Program-made: the position numbers and the translations under genes
Part shown: positions 23,034 to 33,557 of the stretch, piece after piece
Layout: every line of letters begins with the position of its first letter
How positions within the stretch are numbered: the stretch's first letter is position 1
The notes under the pieces: generated by a model
Told to the model about the DNA's origin: nothing
The model's database searches: none
Seen by the model: only the letters and a program-made list of their open reading frames with translations
Assembly: GCA_010093605.1 (NCBI GenBank)
Contig: MU004189.1
Span: 193,834-257,833 of the forward strand
DNA from: Lophium mytilinum
Taxonomy: Eukaryota > Ascomycota > Dothideomycetes > Mytilinidiales > Mytilinidiaceae
Reading direction: 5' to 3'
DNA length: 64,000 bases

Positions 23034-23507
23034 AGAGCGACTTCCTTAGTATTACATCACCCATTCCTCATATCCTCGTTGGATCCCTCTTCCCTCCCAC
23101 ACCTCCCAGATTTCCCTCGGCACCCCTCGCAGCTCATGATCGCTTCTTGGGTGGAGGAACGTCGATAAGACGATGAGATTATTGTATGCAATGCAAGAAC
23201 ACGGGAATGGCTACAGACTCGAACAAATAATAATTATTGTGATTAGCTCTTCCTCTTGTCCTTAGAAAAATCTTGAATAAACTACATCTGACCAATAAGC
23301 GTACCCTCTTTGTGTCAAAGCGCCCTTGCCTCCTTGACGTCTCACCTTTCACCAACGACATGCCGTCTTTCTCCATCAATGAACATCGAAAACCCACGAC
23401 GGCCGGACTGTTCAATGACTGTTAAGGCATGTATCTGATACTTGAAATGGATACTCAGCTTCGATGAGCAGATTTTCGTAACTTTGTTACTCCAAGCTTT
23501 GAGCATC
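23034..23507. other. Intergenic, PhiA-like gene / peptide transporter
   Basis: About 0.47 kb between two genes on the same strand. Nothing further recognised. Confidence 0.4.
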
Positions 23508-25569
23508 ATGCCTCAATCATGGCGCTCCTCAGCTATTCACGGTGCCTACACTACTATTGCCCAAGCCGAAGAAACAGACGTGGAACTGCGGCCATTCAGA
23601 ACGTCTGTCGCTAGTGACGGTGCTCCTGAGAAGCCTGTTGATGCCTTTGATGAGGCTGGCAATGGAGCTGAGCCGACACTACAGGAGCGAGATAGGCTTC
23701 GCAGAGTTTCGGATAAGCTGCCATGGAGCGCGTTTTTGGTGGCTGTTGTTGAGTTTTGCGAACGATTTGCGTATTATGGTCTTTCGGGGCCTTTTCAAAA
23801 TTATATGGCGAATAGTTGGCACGACAAGAATGGACTGCCCGGGGCGTTAGGTATGCGAGATTATTATTTCGAAGTGTTCTCGGACTGATTTCATTTGTAG
23901 GACTCAATCAATCTGGGGCAACGGCTATGTCAAACTACTTTCAATTTTGGTGCTACTTGACTCCGATCATTGGTAGGTTCTCTGGCCTTACATGAAATGC
24001 ATGCTGACCGTTACAGGCGCCATTGTTGCAGACCAATATCTCGGAAAGTACTTGACTATCGTCTACTTCTCCATAATATATATGCTCGGCATCATCATCC
24101 TCTTCGTAACTTCACTCCCCATTTCCATCGAAAACGGCTACGCTTTTGGGGGGTTGATCGCCGCCATGGCTGTCATTGGCCTCGGAACAGGTGGCATCAA
24201 AGCCAACGTCTCGCCGCTTATCGCAGAACAGTACCAGACCAGCAAGCCCTTCGTCAGGACCCTCAGAGGGGGCGAAAAGGTGATTGTCGACCCAGCCGTC
24301 ACGATCCAGAGAATTTACATGATTTTTTACATGTGTATTAACCTCGGATCGCTGTCTGCTATCGCTACGACTAGTCTGGAGAAGAGTGTTGGTTTCTGGA
24401 GTGCTTATCTACTACCGTTGATTACGTTCATGGTCGGTTTCGTGGTGCTCATTTCGGGGAGAAAGAAATATGTTTTGCACCCTCCGAAAGGCGGTGTCGT
24501 CACGAACTGCTTCAAGGCGCTTTGGATTGGGATCATGAATAAGGGTAATCTTGATGCAGCTAAGCCTTCTTGTCAAGGGCACTTTCGACGCAGGTATACA
24601 ACGCCGTGGGATGACCGCTTTGTGGAAGAGCTGAAGCGGGCTGTGGTGGCTTGTAAGGTGTTTGCGTTCTATCCCATTTATTGGCTCGTGTATAATCAGA
24701 TGATGAATAACTTCATCTCTCAAGGTAGGTGTCTTTTCATTTTCTTTTTTTCGTCGATCGGTTTCCATCGGTCAGCTCTCAGATCTCAGTATTTCGCAGG
24801 ACTGTGTCTTTTCTAGCTTCCCTGCATCGTCAGTCTCATATTAGAACAACACTAACCCCTCCCAGCCGGCCAGACCCAACTTCACAACATACCAAACGAC
24901 ATAATGCAAAACATCGATCCCCTAACCATCCTCCTTTTCATCCCCCTCCTCGACCGTCTCCTATACCCCCTGCTCCGCCGCCTCTCCATCCCTTTCCCCC
25001 CAATCTCCCGTATCACCGCCGGCTTCGTCCTCGCCAGCCTCGCCATGCTCTATGCCGCCTTCGTCCAACACCTCATCTACGTCTCGCCTCCCTGCTATTC
25101 CCGCCCTTCCGCGTGCGAAGACGCTAAGCTTCCTTCCGGCGGGTTCAGGCCCAACGAGGTCCATGTCGCTGTCCAAACCCCGGCATATCTTCTAGTAGGC
25201 TTGAGTGAAATATTCGCGAGTGTGACGGGGCTAGAGTACGCGTATACGAAAGCACCAAGGAGTATGAAGAGTTTCATCATGGCGATGTTTTTGCTAACCA
25301 GTGCCGGGGGGAGTTTATTGGGGGTATTGCTGGCACCGAGTGCGAGAGATCCGTGGGTGGGGTGGATGTATACGGGACTGGCCGTGTTGTGTGCGGGAAC
25401 TGGGGCAATCTTTTGGTGGGTTTTTAGGGGGCTAAATGCGTTGGAAGAGGGGATGAATGGATTAGGTGAAGATGCGGCGAAGATGGGAGACGAGGGCGAT
25501 GAAGAAGAGGAGAGTTTTATCTCGGAGGCGGACAGAGAAAGGGACAGGGCGAGAGAGAGAGCGATCTAA
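23508..25569 (+). CDS. POT/PTR2 family di-/tripeptide transporter
   Basis: Proton-coupled oligopeptide transporter of the plasma membrane. Exons 23508-23850, 23901-23972, 24017-24724 and 24866-25569 give 608 residues with about 12 TM helices. POT signatures: VEFCERFAYYGLSGPFQNYM (the ExxER-type motif in TM1), GLNQSGATAMSNYFQFWCYL, GAIVADQYLGKYLTIV, GTGGIKANVSPLIAEQY, the second PTR2 motif at RIYMIFYMCINLGSLS, then VFAFYPIYWLVYNQM. The exon 4 part includes QTPAYLLVGLSEIFASVTGL and EYAYTKAPRSMKSFIMA, as in PTR2. A long acidic C-terminal tail is cytosolic. The start at 23508 is the first ATG in frame. Introns close in phase. Confidence 0.92.
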
Positions 25570-25957
25570 AGCCGTAAGCGAACGGATCAACTATTCACGA
25601 ATGCACTGGAGACCGTGGAACGAGTTTTGTCCCTTTGCCATGCCAAAGCTCTACCGAAGTCTGGTTCTAGGTATAGTAGATGAGGCTGAAGCTTTGCGGT
25701 GGTGAGTAAGGACCTGGAGAAGGTGCTGTGTTCCGCTTTTCAAAAGGTCGGATCATGCGCGGCAACCATGCAAATTGACGGTCGGCACGGCGACAGCGAT
25801 GGTGCTGGCGACGCAGTTCGCTACCTTGACTAGGAGCCAGAGTAGGTGTTCTGGAGGTGTGAGGAAATTATCTTCCACGGCAGAATCACCGCGACCGCCG
25901 GAGCCGCAACGGATTAATCGCGGCGGAGGTTTTTCCGGCGGGTGAGTCGAATTGAAG
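25570..25957. other. Short intergenic stretch
   Basis: About 0.39 kb; no gene or repeat recognised. Confidence 0.35.
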
Positions 25958-27361
25958 ATGTTGGCTAGTGTGCTCCAACTTCCTCCATCCTCTGCCTCCA
26001 AGCTGCCCAAACTCCTTCAGCACCCCTTACGCCAAATCACAGAACAACCTCCTCACCATAAGATCCCGGGCGACGAGATGTCGGAGAGCCCAGTAGAGTC
26101 CGCGAGTGCCGGAGTAGAAGGGGGACAATTGGAGATGCCCGTTCTGGCAAGTATTCACTATATCAAAGGCTCACAGTACTTCGCTAACACCAAGCAGACG
26201 CGCGCTGAATTCGAAGCTCTCCGCAAGTATATCATCGTACTATCAAAAGTTCACGTACAGGAAGCAATGGCAGAGATGGATGCGGCGCGCCGCGAAGAGA
26301 TCCAGGACTTTCGCAACAAGCTGGAGCAGATCCAGTTTGCCGTCAACGAAAACGCTAAGATGATGGCGTCTTTCCTATCAGCGCTCAATGACCCGGACCG
26401 TCACCGAACTGCCGCATCTTTGCATGCCCTTGAGAGTCAGCAGTCCTTCATGGCCGCTCCTCCGAAGATGCATGGAGATGTTTATGGCCCGCACACTCCT
26501 CCTTACGGTGCCAACGACATCGTACATTCTTACGGATCCTCTTTGAACCGTTACAATAGCCCCTCTACGTCTCGTGAGACTCCCGAGCTACCAGAGTACC
26601 CGTCTTCTTTTACTGCCTCAAGTCCTGCCATCGACTGCTCCCCTACAGGTATCCGCGATTATACGCAGGCTATACAAGCGCTTCGGGACCATGCCCCGCA
26701 TCAGCCTGACCTCTACGATCTTCCTGATTCTTCGCCGACGACGCTCAAGCCTATTTCTAGACGACCGATGGGACCCTCGGCCATAAAGAAGCGACCAGTC
26801 ACACCCGACAATGAACCAGAATTCAAGCGACGCAGAGTTTTCCCTACTTCGAGGGCGAATCCTCTACATCCTCCCTCATTTGCCCCTCTCAGCAATAGAC
26901 CATACCCGAAACCCAACGAGTACAAACTGTTCCCAGGGGCCGTCACCTACGTCATGCAAAAGGAAGATCTAGTCGTCGTATCCTTCCCCGACAACGTTCC
27001 CCAAGGACTAGAAGCAACTGTTAAGCGGGTAATTGGCGAACTCGAAGCGAGGAGACCAGGATGGCGATCGGCGCCAGGTCTCTTCAATGCCATGCCGTGC
27101 ATATTCAACTACGGCCACGGTGGTGGTAGCACATGGACGTGCGAGGGACGGTACCGATACGCGTGTCGGTCTTGCTCCTCTCAGGGTAGGCCGTGCATCA
27201 AGATGAGCAAGAACAAGCAGTCTGAAGATCTCATTGAGGTCACGGTGTTCTCCCTTCATCCGACGCTCCGGAAGCAGTTCTCGCGAGCGCATTTGGACTT
27301 CTGGGTTCATGACGCTGAATATGTATTCGACTACGATTGCTTCAAGAATGCGCTGAAGTAG
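25958..27361 (+). CDS. Uncharacterised protein with C-terminal Cys cluster
   Basis: A single frame of 467 residues from the ATG at 25958; a second ATG at about 26078 (MSESPVES) is an equally good start. Residues 80-150 are helical and charged (EALRKYIIVLSKVHVQEAMA, REEIQDFRNKLEQIQFAVNE), probably a coiled coil. Residues 180-320 are Pro/Ser-rich with a basic KRRRVF signal that could be a nuclear localisation signal. The C-terminal 140 residues look folded, with a Cys cluster CEGRYRYACRSCSSQGRPC that may bind a metal or hold disulphides. No family is recognised. It resembles lineage-specific accessory proteins. Strong coding composition and no intron needed. Confidence 0.65.
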   Translation: MLASVLQLPPSSASKLPKLLQHPLRQITEQPPHHKIPGDEMSESPVESASAGVEGGQLEMPVLASIHYIKGSQYFANTKQTRAEFEALRKYIIVLSKVHVQEAMAEMDAARREEIQDFRNKLEQIQFAVNENAKMMASFLSALNDPDRHRTAASLHALESQQSFMAAPPKMHGDVYGPHTPPYGANDIVHSYGSSLNRYNSPSTSRETPELPEYPSSFTASSPAIDCSPTGIRDYTQAIQALRDHAPHQPDLYDLPDSSPTTLKPISRRPMGPSAIKKRPVTPDNEPEFKRRRVFPTSRANPLHPPSFAPLSNRPYPKPNEYKLFPGAVTYVMQKEDLVVVSFPDNVPQGLEATVKRVIGELEARRPGWRSAPGLFNAMPCIFNYGHGGGSTWTCEGRYRYACRSCSSQGRPCIKMSKNKQSEDLIEVTVFSLHPTLRKQFSRAHLDFWVHDAEYVFDYDCFKNALK

Positions 27362-28473
27362 TATGTCCCTACTTGCTCATATACGGCAAAGGGATGGCCT
27401 AATGATGTAGTATGAAGGATCCTTGGTTTGGAGAGGTATATTATTCTCAGGGCGAGAAACTTATTGGTCAGTTTCAATAGTGATGGTCATTGGTATTACA
27501 TTCGTGCTTGGTGCACTCTGGATACAAGTACACGACTCATACTAGGTAACGAATGGACATTCGGCGGAGCTGCAAGGGATGTCGGATTCTTTGTCGAGGC
27601 AGAGGGACTGTCTCTAGCTCTGGAGTGTAGGCCTGACTACTTTTCCTACCTCAAACTCCATCAGTAACATATGCTATAATTGCTCTCCTTTCTCGTCATG
27701 CCTACTGAATGCACCTATGTTCTCATAAAACGGTACCTTGATTTTGAATAGAGGCATTACCAGTCTGTCAATGACACGTACTTTGAACCACCCGAGAATT
27801 GTTCTACGAGTCTAACGTCTACTTATCGTTAGTAAGGCGACTGATGTTATGAAAGAATGTGGTCCGCCTTGATTCGTGGCGCAGAGCTTAAATAGGATGT
27901 GCTCTATTCGGAAAGAACATGTACAGCACTGTGGCCGGAAGATTCCAATCTACCTTAACCACGATCGACGCCAACGAGTAGTGCTTGAATAAGACATCTA
28001 CGGCCTTCGATATTTAGGGATAGCGGCAGACTAGATGGAACTCGGCGCTCTTCTGCGTTGGACGCTACGAATACGAGAAAGATGATATGGAGCACACGAG
28101 TCTCGTACTTAGAGAGGATGGAAATGTACTCAAAAATCAAGAATTGCTTATCTCTGATATACGTCACGACAGGTTCGAGATTGCAATACTGTTCAAACTT
28201 GTTGAGTGATATCTTGTGATGAGAACTCCATGGCCAGAACGATCAGCGGGAGGGGGGAACGGAGGTGTATGGTATTATGGGTCAAGATAAAACAGTGGAT
28301 TTGATGAGCATATTGTTATAGAAATTTGAATGTGGAAACTAAGTACGCCCTTTAATCTTGGTCTATGAGAGTGCACCTAGCTTGCAAGCCAACTTCAGGG
28401 TGGAAGTGTGAATTCAGTCTTGATGATTAATATACAAAGGGTATCAAGAAACCCCACCACTAAAATCAAGATT
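27362..28473. other. Intergenic, about 1.1 kb
   Basis: AT-richer DNA between two converging genes. The open frames here are short and show no motifs. No repeat or RNA gene recognised. Confidence 0.4.
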
Positions 28474-30420
28474 TCAAAGAATTCTTCGGCCCGTATTTGA
28501 GGAGCCAATCGGTAATTCGGTATTGTTCTTGCCAAACTTACAAGCAAACTTTGAAGCAGCATGTGAATTGTGATTTCCCCCCCGCTGGCGCTTTCTGCAC
28601 TGTTCTTGCTCGATAATTCCATATTCATTCTCAATGCTTTCAAGCGTCTCAGAACCACGGTGAAAAGTTCTCGGACGTTTGCCAAGTCCACGCAGTCCCT
28701 CCAAGATGTTGTCGTAGCTTCCATCCAGGCGTTCTATTTTTGACTCCAACCCCTGAATCTTAGAAGTCACTTCTTCCACCGCTTGAGGCTGCATAGAGGC
28801 CTGGGCCAAAGACTTGATGTCTGACATCTCTGATCGTATATCGGCTAGGTTACGATCCATGGAAATTTGGGCCCTTGACTCTTTCTCATTCATCTCCAAA
28901 CGTAAGCTTCCCATATGGGACGTCACAGAAGCCTGGAGAGTAGACTTGAAGATCTCCACCTCGGATTGGATTTTCCCGATTCTGTAGTTCATGGAGGCCT
29001 GCATTATAGACTTGAAACTCTCCACCTCGGAACGTATCTTTTCGATCATAGGCTCCATGGGAGTGACGTCTTCTTGCTCCGTTTCGCAATGGTGTTCCGG
29101 AGAGGTAAGATCTTTTGCAAAACAATAAGCGGTCGATATTGTGGAGGAGGCATCTTTGTCCGCAGCAACTGGAGAGTCCATATGAATCGCCTCGAAGAGT
29201 CTCTGGTCGGTTGGACTCATCTTTAAATCTGGCTTCTCGTAGTCCGCGCACTTGTCTTCATCCTCGGGACCGAAGGTTATCGATCTATCATCTCTGCCCA
29301 TATCTTGACCGTTCAAGCCATCGCTCTTGCGCAAGCGTAGCTCTTCATTCGAGATGACGAATATTCTGTCAATATATGCTGGCTTTCCGCTCGATGCTAG
29401 GTGCAGATAGTACGATCTTCCAGAAAGCATAGCTTCTGGGATGAAAGGATCTTTCAGAATCGTGATCCAAGGGGGTCCCTGAAATGGCAAGTTGAGATAG
29501 TATTTCGTCGATGCCAGCTCCCTCAAGAACCATGAGGGCTTATCCTAATCCTCAATCTCACTAACTGAGACGAACAACCGCATCATTTGGTCTGTGGTAA
29601 GGCCCTGCAAACACATGTCGTACTCCTCCAAGATGACGTCTAGCCAGTCCGCAAGCCATGAGATACCGTGCTCGGTAATGAGTTCTTTGATGGTTGGAGC
29701 GGCCTCGTCCAAGATGCCGGAAGCGATGACATCCTCACGCCTTGGGAGAGTGAGACCACGGAAGTCAGCTCCTTGCGACACCTCGATGGGTTCAGATGGC
29801 TCCTTTGGTAACGGTCTGTCTTTCCCCGAGAGAGATGATACGTCTTCGTCTTTATACGGCAGGGCATCTTCGCCTTCGGATGGTAGGACCTCTTTTTCTT
29901 CCGGATGGGTAAGGGTAGGGGTAGGGGTACGGAACAGTGCGTTGTACCAATCTTCATACATCTTGCTATTCAATGGCCAGCTTATATTTTTCGCTCCCGT
30001 CAAGGCACTCAATGACGAAAACATACCTTTGTGTTTTAGTCTGCTTCGCCCTAGGGGCTTAGCGATATGTTCCAAGAAAGGAGTATGTTCTAGCGCTGCT
30101 GAGTCCGTAAATCGCTCGCTCACACGGGAAACCGTTGTCCAGATCTGGTATCTGACATGAAGCTTTCAGTAAAGAGCATGACGTCTTGCAGAGTGGAGGG
30201 AGCAAGAACTTACGCATGCGCTGAGTTTGCTATATGACGATGGAGCTGAGGTTGCAGATAGCTTCTTTGCTAGGCGTTGCGATAGCTTGGCCTCGCGTTG
30301 GATTGCCAGATGGAAAGACCCGCGACTCCGCAGCGCGAAGATCGCAAAGGGATTGGCCGAATTCAACTCTAGACGAGCAAGATCATCGCGAAAGAAGCTG
30401 AGGTAGATGAAGGAGACAAA
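28474..30420 (-). pseudogene. Coiled-coil accessory protein gene with one in-frame TAG
   Basis: Reading on the minus strand, a first exon (about 30420-30214) with DLARLELNSANPFAIFALRS joins at an intron 30163-30213 to a frame running RYQIWTTVSRVSERFTDSA. This frame stays open to 28474 apart from one TAG at 29547-29545, flanked by VSVSEIED and DKPSWFLRELASTKYYLNL. The downstream half has four long charged helices with heptad-like repeats (EVESFKSIMQASMNYRIGKI, EVEIFKSTLQASVTSHMG) and a Cys/Lys-rich tail. A 57-nt intron (donor GTTGTT, acceptor TTGAG) could just remove the TAG in phase but is weak. No ATG opens exon 1; a TATA-like tatatag lies near 30487. Family not recognised. It is either a gene inactivated by a single change, or two genes, or an unusual intron. 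Confidence 0.5.
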
Positions 30421-30430
30421 GGAGGAGGAT

Positions 30431-30465
30431 AAAGAAGAAGAAGAAGAAGAAGAAGAAGAAGAAGA
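30431..30465. repeat. (AAG)n microsatellite
   Basis: About eleven AAG units in direct array, at the 5' side of the coiled-coil gene. It lies within the leader of that gene rather than in its recognisable coding part; the Ser-rich translation on the minus strand is probably not real protein. Confidence 0.85.
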
Positions 30466-30835
30466 GATTGAGGAATGAAGGTAGTCTATATAAGTAGGAA
30501 GAAACCTTTTTAGAAAGGTAAGTGAAAAGCTCCAATCGCCGGTGAGTTCGAAATTTGAACAACTCACTTTGACGTGACTTTGAAATGATAGAGCACAGAT
30601 AAACAGAGAGGAGAAGAAGTTGGACTATCGGGTCGCCGGACTACGAACTTATGGAACTATAATTGCTCATACTCTAGAGTAAGAGTATGATCGTCCATCT
30701 CGACACACCTCATCACTCAATACAGGTCGTGCACTAATACAGCAGCGGCACATTAGCTCCAGCTTCTGTCTAAAGATACCTCAGCCATACTGCAATTCGA
30801 GGTAGAAGGAAGTTCTCAAGAACATCAACGTTCCA

Positions 30836-31465
30836 TCACTTCCAAATACCTCTCAAGCCATCAGAGGACTCGCCCAACACCGGATCCCTCATCGGCAGGC
30901 CCACTTCTCCCTTCCCCTCCCCACCAACACAAAAGTCCCACTCGCCTCCCTTCGGATACGCACCCAGCATAACAAACCCCGACACATCAATCTCATCCAA
31001 ATCCACCCCACTAACCCCCCTCCCCTCTCCCGGCGTCAAAATTTCGAATGGCATCTCCGGCGTTGCGTTGAAAGTCTTATGCGACACACCCGCCGGGATA
31101 ACAAACACATCGCCCGCCTTCGTATCGATCTCAACCCCGCCGTCTTCATGATCCGCGGCCGGATCTTCCTGAGAAGTCAGGTCCGAAGCGCCGAATCGGA
31201 GCCGGGCACGACCGTTCAGGACGACCATTGTTTCGTGAGTTTTGGAGTGGTAATGAGCGCGCTGGGAGGTGGCGTAACGGATGATCCATTGCGTTTCCCA
31301 GCCGTTGTCTTCGAAGATCTTGGAGGCTTCTGAGGGGAAGAGTTGCGTTACGTCGACTAGATTGGGGTAGTGCAAGAGTGGGTATGAGGAGTTTGGAGTC
31401 AGTGGCGTTGGACGGAATTGGTACGAAATTGGTTTGGCGTCTTTTAGACCTGCTCGTTGCGCCAT
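30836..31465 (-). CDS. Cupin-domain protein
   Basis: A single frame of 209 residues with one small cupin barrel. First cupin motif: RAHYHSKTHETMVVLNGRAR, with the two His and Glu metal ligands spaced as in Cupin_2. Second motif: GDVFVIPAGVSHKTF with its His ligand. N- and C-terminal extensions of about 60 residues each flank the barrel. The function cannot be fixed: cupins of this size include sugar isomerases, dioxygenases and small-molecule binding proteins. The ATG at 31465 is the first in frame. It sits alone on its strand in the accessory part of the window. Confidence 0.8.
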   Translation of the reverse strand: MAQRAGLKDAKPISYQFRPTPLTPNSSYPLLHYPNLVDVTQLFPSEASKIFEDNGWETQWIIRYATSQRAHYHSKTHETMVVLNGRARLRFGASDLTSQEDPAADHEDGGVEIDTKAGDVFVIPAGVSHKTFNATPEMPFEILTPGEGRGVSGVDLDEIDVSGFVMLGAYPKGGEWDFCVGGEGKGEVGLPMRDPVLGESSDGLRGIWK

Positions 31466-32038
31466 ATTGATGTTGTATCTTGATTCTGATGCTGATGTAG
31501 GTATTGTGTGTAACGATCTTAAGGTTGCGGATGATATGTGAGGTTAAGGTGGGGTGTCATTGACTGCTTCTTTAGTCTCTAGAGTAGCTTGCCGCTAAGG
31601 GTATGATGCTCCGCCACGCCCTATACTCTACAAGCACACCTATCCTTCGTGAACTTCAGTCCTACTATTGCACTTTCGTAGTCCAAGAATCACAATAAGT
31701 AACCCTGACATAGACACTGGGCCGCGTAATCCATCAATATCTGCCTGATTTCAATTGTCTGCCGAGTCATATGTCATCTCCGCAAAACGCTTGATACTTC
31801 GGAAAGAAATCGACTGAGACCCCCTTCTCTGTTTGGTGGATCTTTAACTTCAATATAGCGTGTGAATGCAGTCTCTTGAATGATCCGAATTGATTCGCCT
31901 TTTGACAGTGCAACGCAAAACCCACTGCCTCAGAAAGCAGACATTAGTAGAACGTACCATTTCGAGTTCCCATAGTTCCTCGAAGGATTTTCTTGCCAGA
32001 TGCGGCGACTATATGAGATCGTACTCCTGCCCTCTCAT
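31466..32038. other. Intergenic, cupin / GGPPS remnant
   Basis: About 0.57 kb; no gene or repeat recognised. Confidence 0.35.
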
Positions 32039-32461
32039 CTACACTTCCAATCTTTGCAACAACGCCCTAAGAACCCAGTTTTCCCTTCCCGTCCTACTCT
32101 CAACTATCTTCACACCGGTATCGACCTGTGCCTGCAATCGCTTCAGTGTCTCACGTGTATATGCCATACTTCCTGCGCTTTCGAGTTGCTCCAGTACAAG
32201 ATGCTTATGCTGCTCCGACATATGTTCTACTTCTCTTCTTCGCTGGAGCAGCTCGCGTAGCATTTGCATGTTGCTGTTGGATGAGTTCAAGCGGACGGCG
32301 TGGATTAGCGGGAGTGAGTATTTCCCCTCGTCGAAGTCCTCGCAGAAACCCTTCTTGGCAGAGTACTGGCGCGCAGTAGATTTGTTAGTGTGCACTCTGA
32401 ACATGAACACAGAGAAATTGCTTACTTCGTCAGACCGGAGGTTTTGATAAACATCGCGGAT
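32039..32461 (-). pseudogene. C-terminal fragment of a geranylgeranyl diphosphate synthase
   Basis: Two exons, 32461-32426 and 32365-32039, split by a GT-AG intron 32366-32425. The translation IRDVYQNLRSDEYSAKKGF and CEDFDEGKYSLPLIHAVR matches the region from the second Asp-rich motif onward of fungal GGPP synthases, continuing to the C-terminus. The upstream two thirds, including the first DDxxD motif, are absent. The second motif reads RDVYQ where active enzymes have RDDYx, so a metal-binding Asp is replaced by Val. It cannot be an active prenyltransferase in this form. It begins directly at the end of the CFEM gene, so it is a relic, or the tail of a chimeric transcript. Confidence 0.7.
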
Positions 32462-32486
32462 CTGGCGTGTCAAGCCACCACTGCCA

Positions 32487-32930
32487 TCAATGGGCCAGTG
32501 CACAAACAGTCTTGGGCACAGCCACGGAAGCCGCGAAGGCTTGCTGGGCGGAGAGAGTCGGGAGGCTGCTCGCACAGTAGGAACCGTAGAGCTCTTGAGC
32601 ACTTGTCATATCGGGTGGGCTATCTGGGCATGCGGAGCTCACGCAATCGGCTAGCATAGAGGAAACGCTGCCTGCGAGATCGGTGCGGCACATGCAGGAA
32701 TCGGCATATGGGGATTTGCAGCTGAGACACCAGGGGAGATCTGGCGCGCCGTTAGTGACGCCGGACTAGATGCATTCTTGCACGCAATAACGGGCGACTG
32801 AGAAGGCCGCAAATTCGGTGATGCTGAAGGTGCTCTCGGCTGTGGTAAAGGGGAGAAATGGCGCTAGGGCGGAGAGGAGATTTAGGAAAGATGGAAGAGA
32901 GAATGACGAAATAGAATCAGTGCCCGGCAT
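32487..32930 (-). pseudogene. CFEM-domain secreted protein gene with one in-frame TAG
   Basis: CFEM domains are eight-Cys, fungal-specific extracellular domains, often GPI-anchored or in heme uptake and effector proteins. From the ATG at 32930 there is a hydrophobic leader (SLPSFLNLLSALAPFLPFTT), then ARYCVQECI, a TAG at 32768-32766, then GVTNGAPDLPWCLSCKSPYA, DSCMCRTDL, DCVSSAC and YGSYC. The Cys spacing (C-x3-C, C-x-C, C-x4-C) fits a CFEM domain, and frame is kept through the TAG. A Trp codon changed by one G-to-A would restore the family consensus position. No in-phase intron removes the TAG without deleting the first Cys pair. So it is probably a recently inactivated gene, or read-through. 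Confidence 0.6.
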
Positions 32931-33557
32931 GGCTATGATGAAGTCGTAGAGAGCGTTGAAAGAATCCAAATTTACAAGCAAACGTGGATTTCGTGGAACT
33001 TCAGACAAGAAACTGTCAAGTTTTTCTTGAAGTTCGAGCGGGTAAACAAATATAGTTTCTCTTTGCGTCCGGTGACCTAGCGCGGAAACTGAGTCGATCT
33101 CAGGCGTCCGGCATCGTTATCCCATACTGTAATTTGTGGCTTGATTTTAGGGCTGGGTCACCGAATGCAAAGAAAAGTTGTAATGAAAAGCTTGTGGGAA
33201 TTGAGATTGAGAGCTTACGAGAGAAGATTGACAAGGGTTGTGAGAGGTTACCCATGTGGAACAGCTTTACCTCACCGAAGACCACCTGCTAGCTCCGCGA
33301 TGTATGCATCAAACCTCGTCTCCTGCTCCGGGCATCGAAGAGAGTTTACAAGAACGATTGGTGTGAGATTTTGATTAAGACGTTTTTCCTAACATGCTTC
33401 TAGCACGCTGCCCAACCATCTTAGGCACCTTTGCCGCACAAAGCCCAAGATTTTGGATCCGAACTGTGAATCCAGGGTATAGGTCAACCAAGCGCCTTTA
33501 AAATGCCAAATCTTCCCTAAAACTCCTGTGAATGCCAGTTCGCAACAGCGCAGTAAC
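32931..33557. other. Intergenic, CFEM gene / GPN3
   Basis: About 0.6 kb upstream of the CFEM gene; no further gene recognised. Confidence 0.35.

Noticed and set aside
28474-29526. The downstream coiled-coil half as a separate gene starting at 29526.
   Set aside because: That start codon is TTG, no ATG opens the frame nearby, and the frame is continuous with the upstream half apart from one TAG.
29545-32768. UAG recoded as a sense codon.
   Set aside because: RidA, RIC8, NCS1 and the GGPPS piece all end in TAG at the right place, so TAG is a normal stop here.
30836-33008. A secondary-metabolite (terpene) gene cluster around the GGPPS piece.
   Set aside because: The GGPPS is only a C-terminal fragment lacking its active site, and no terpene cyclase, P450 or regulator lies nearby.
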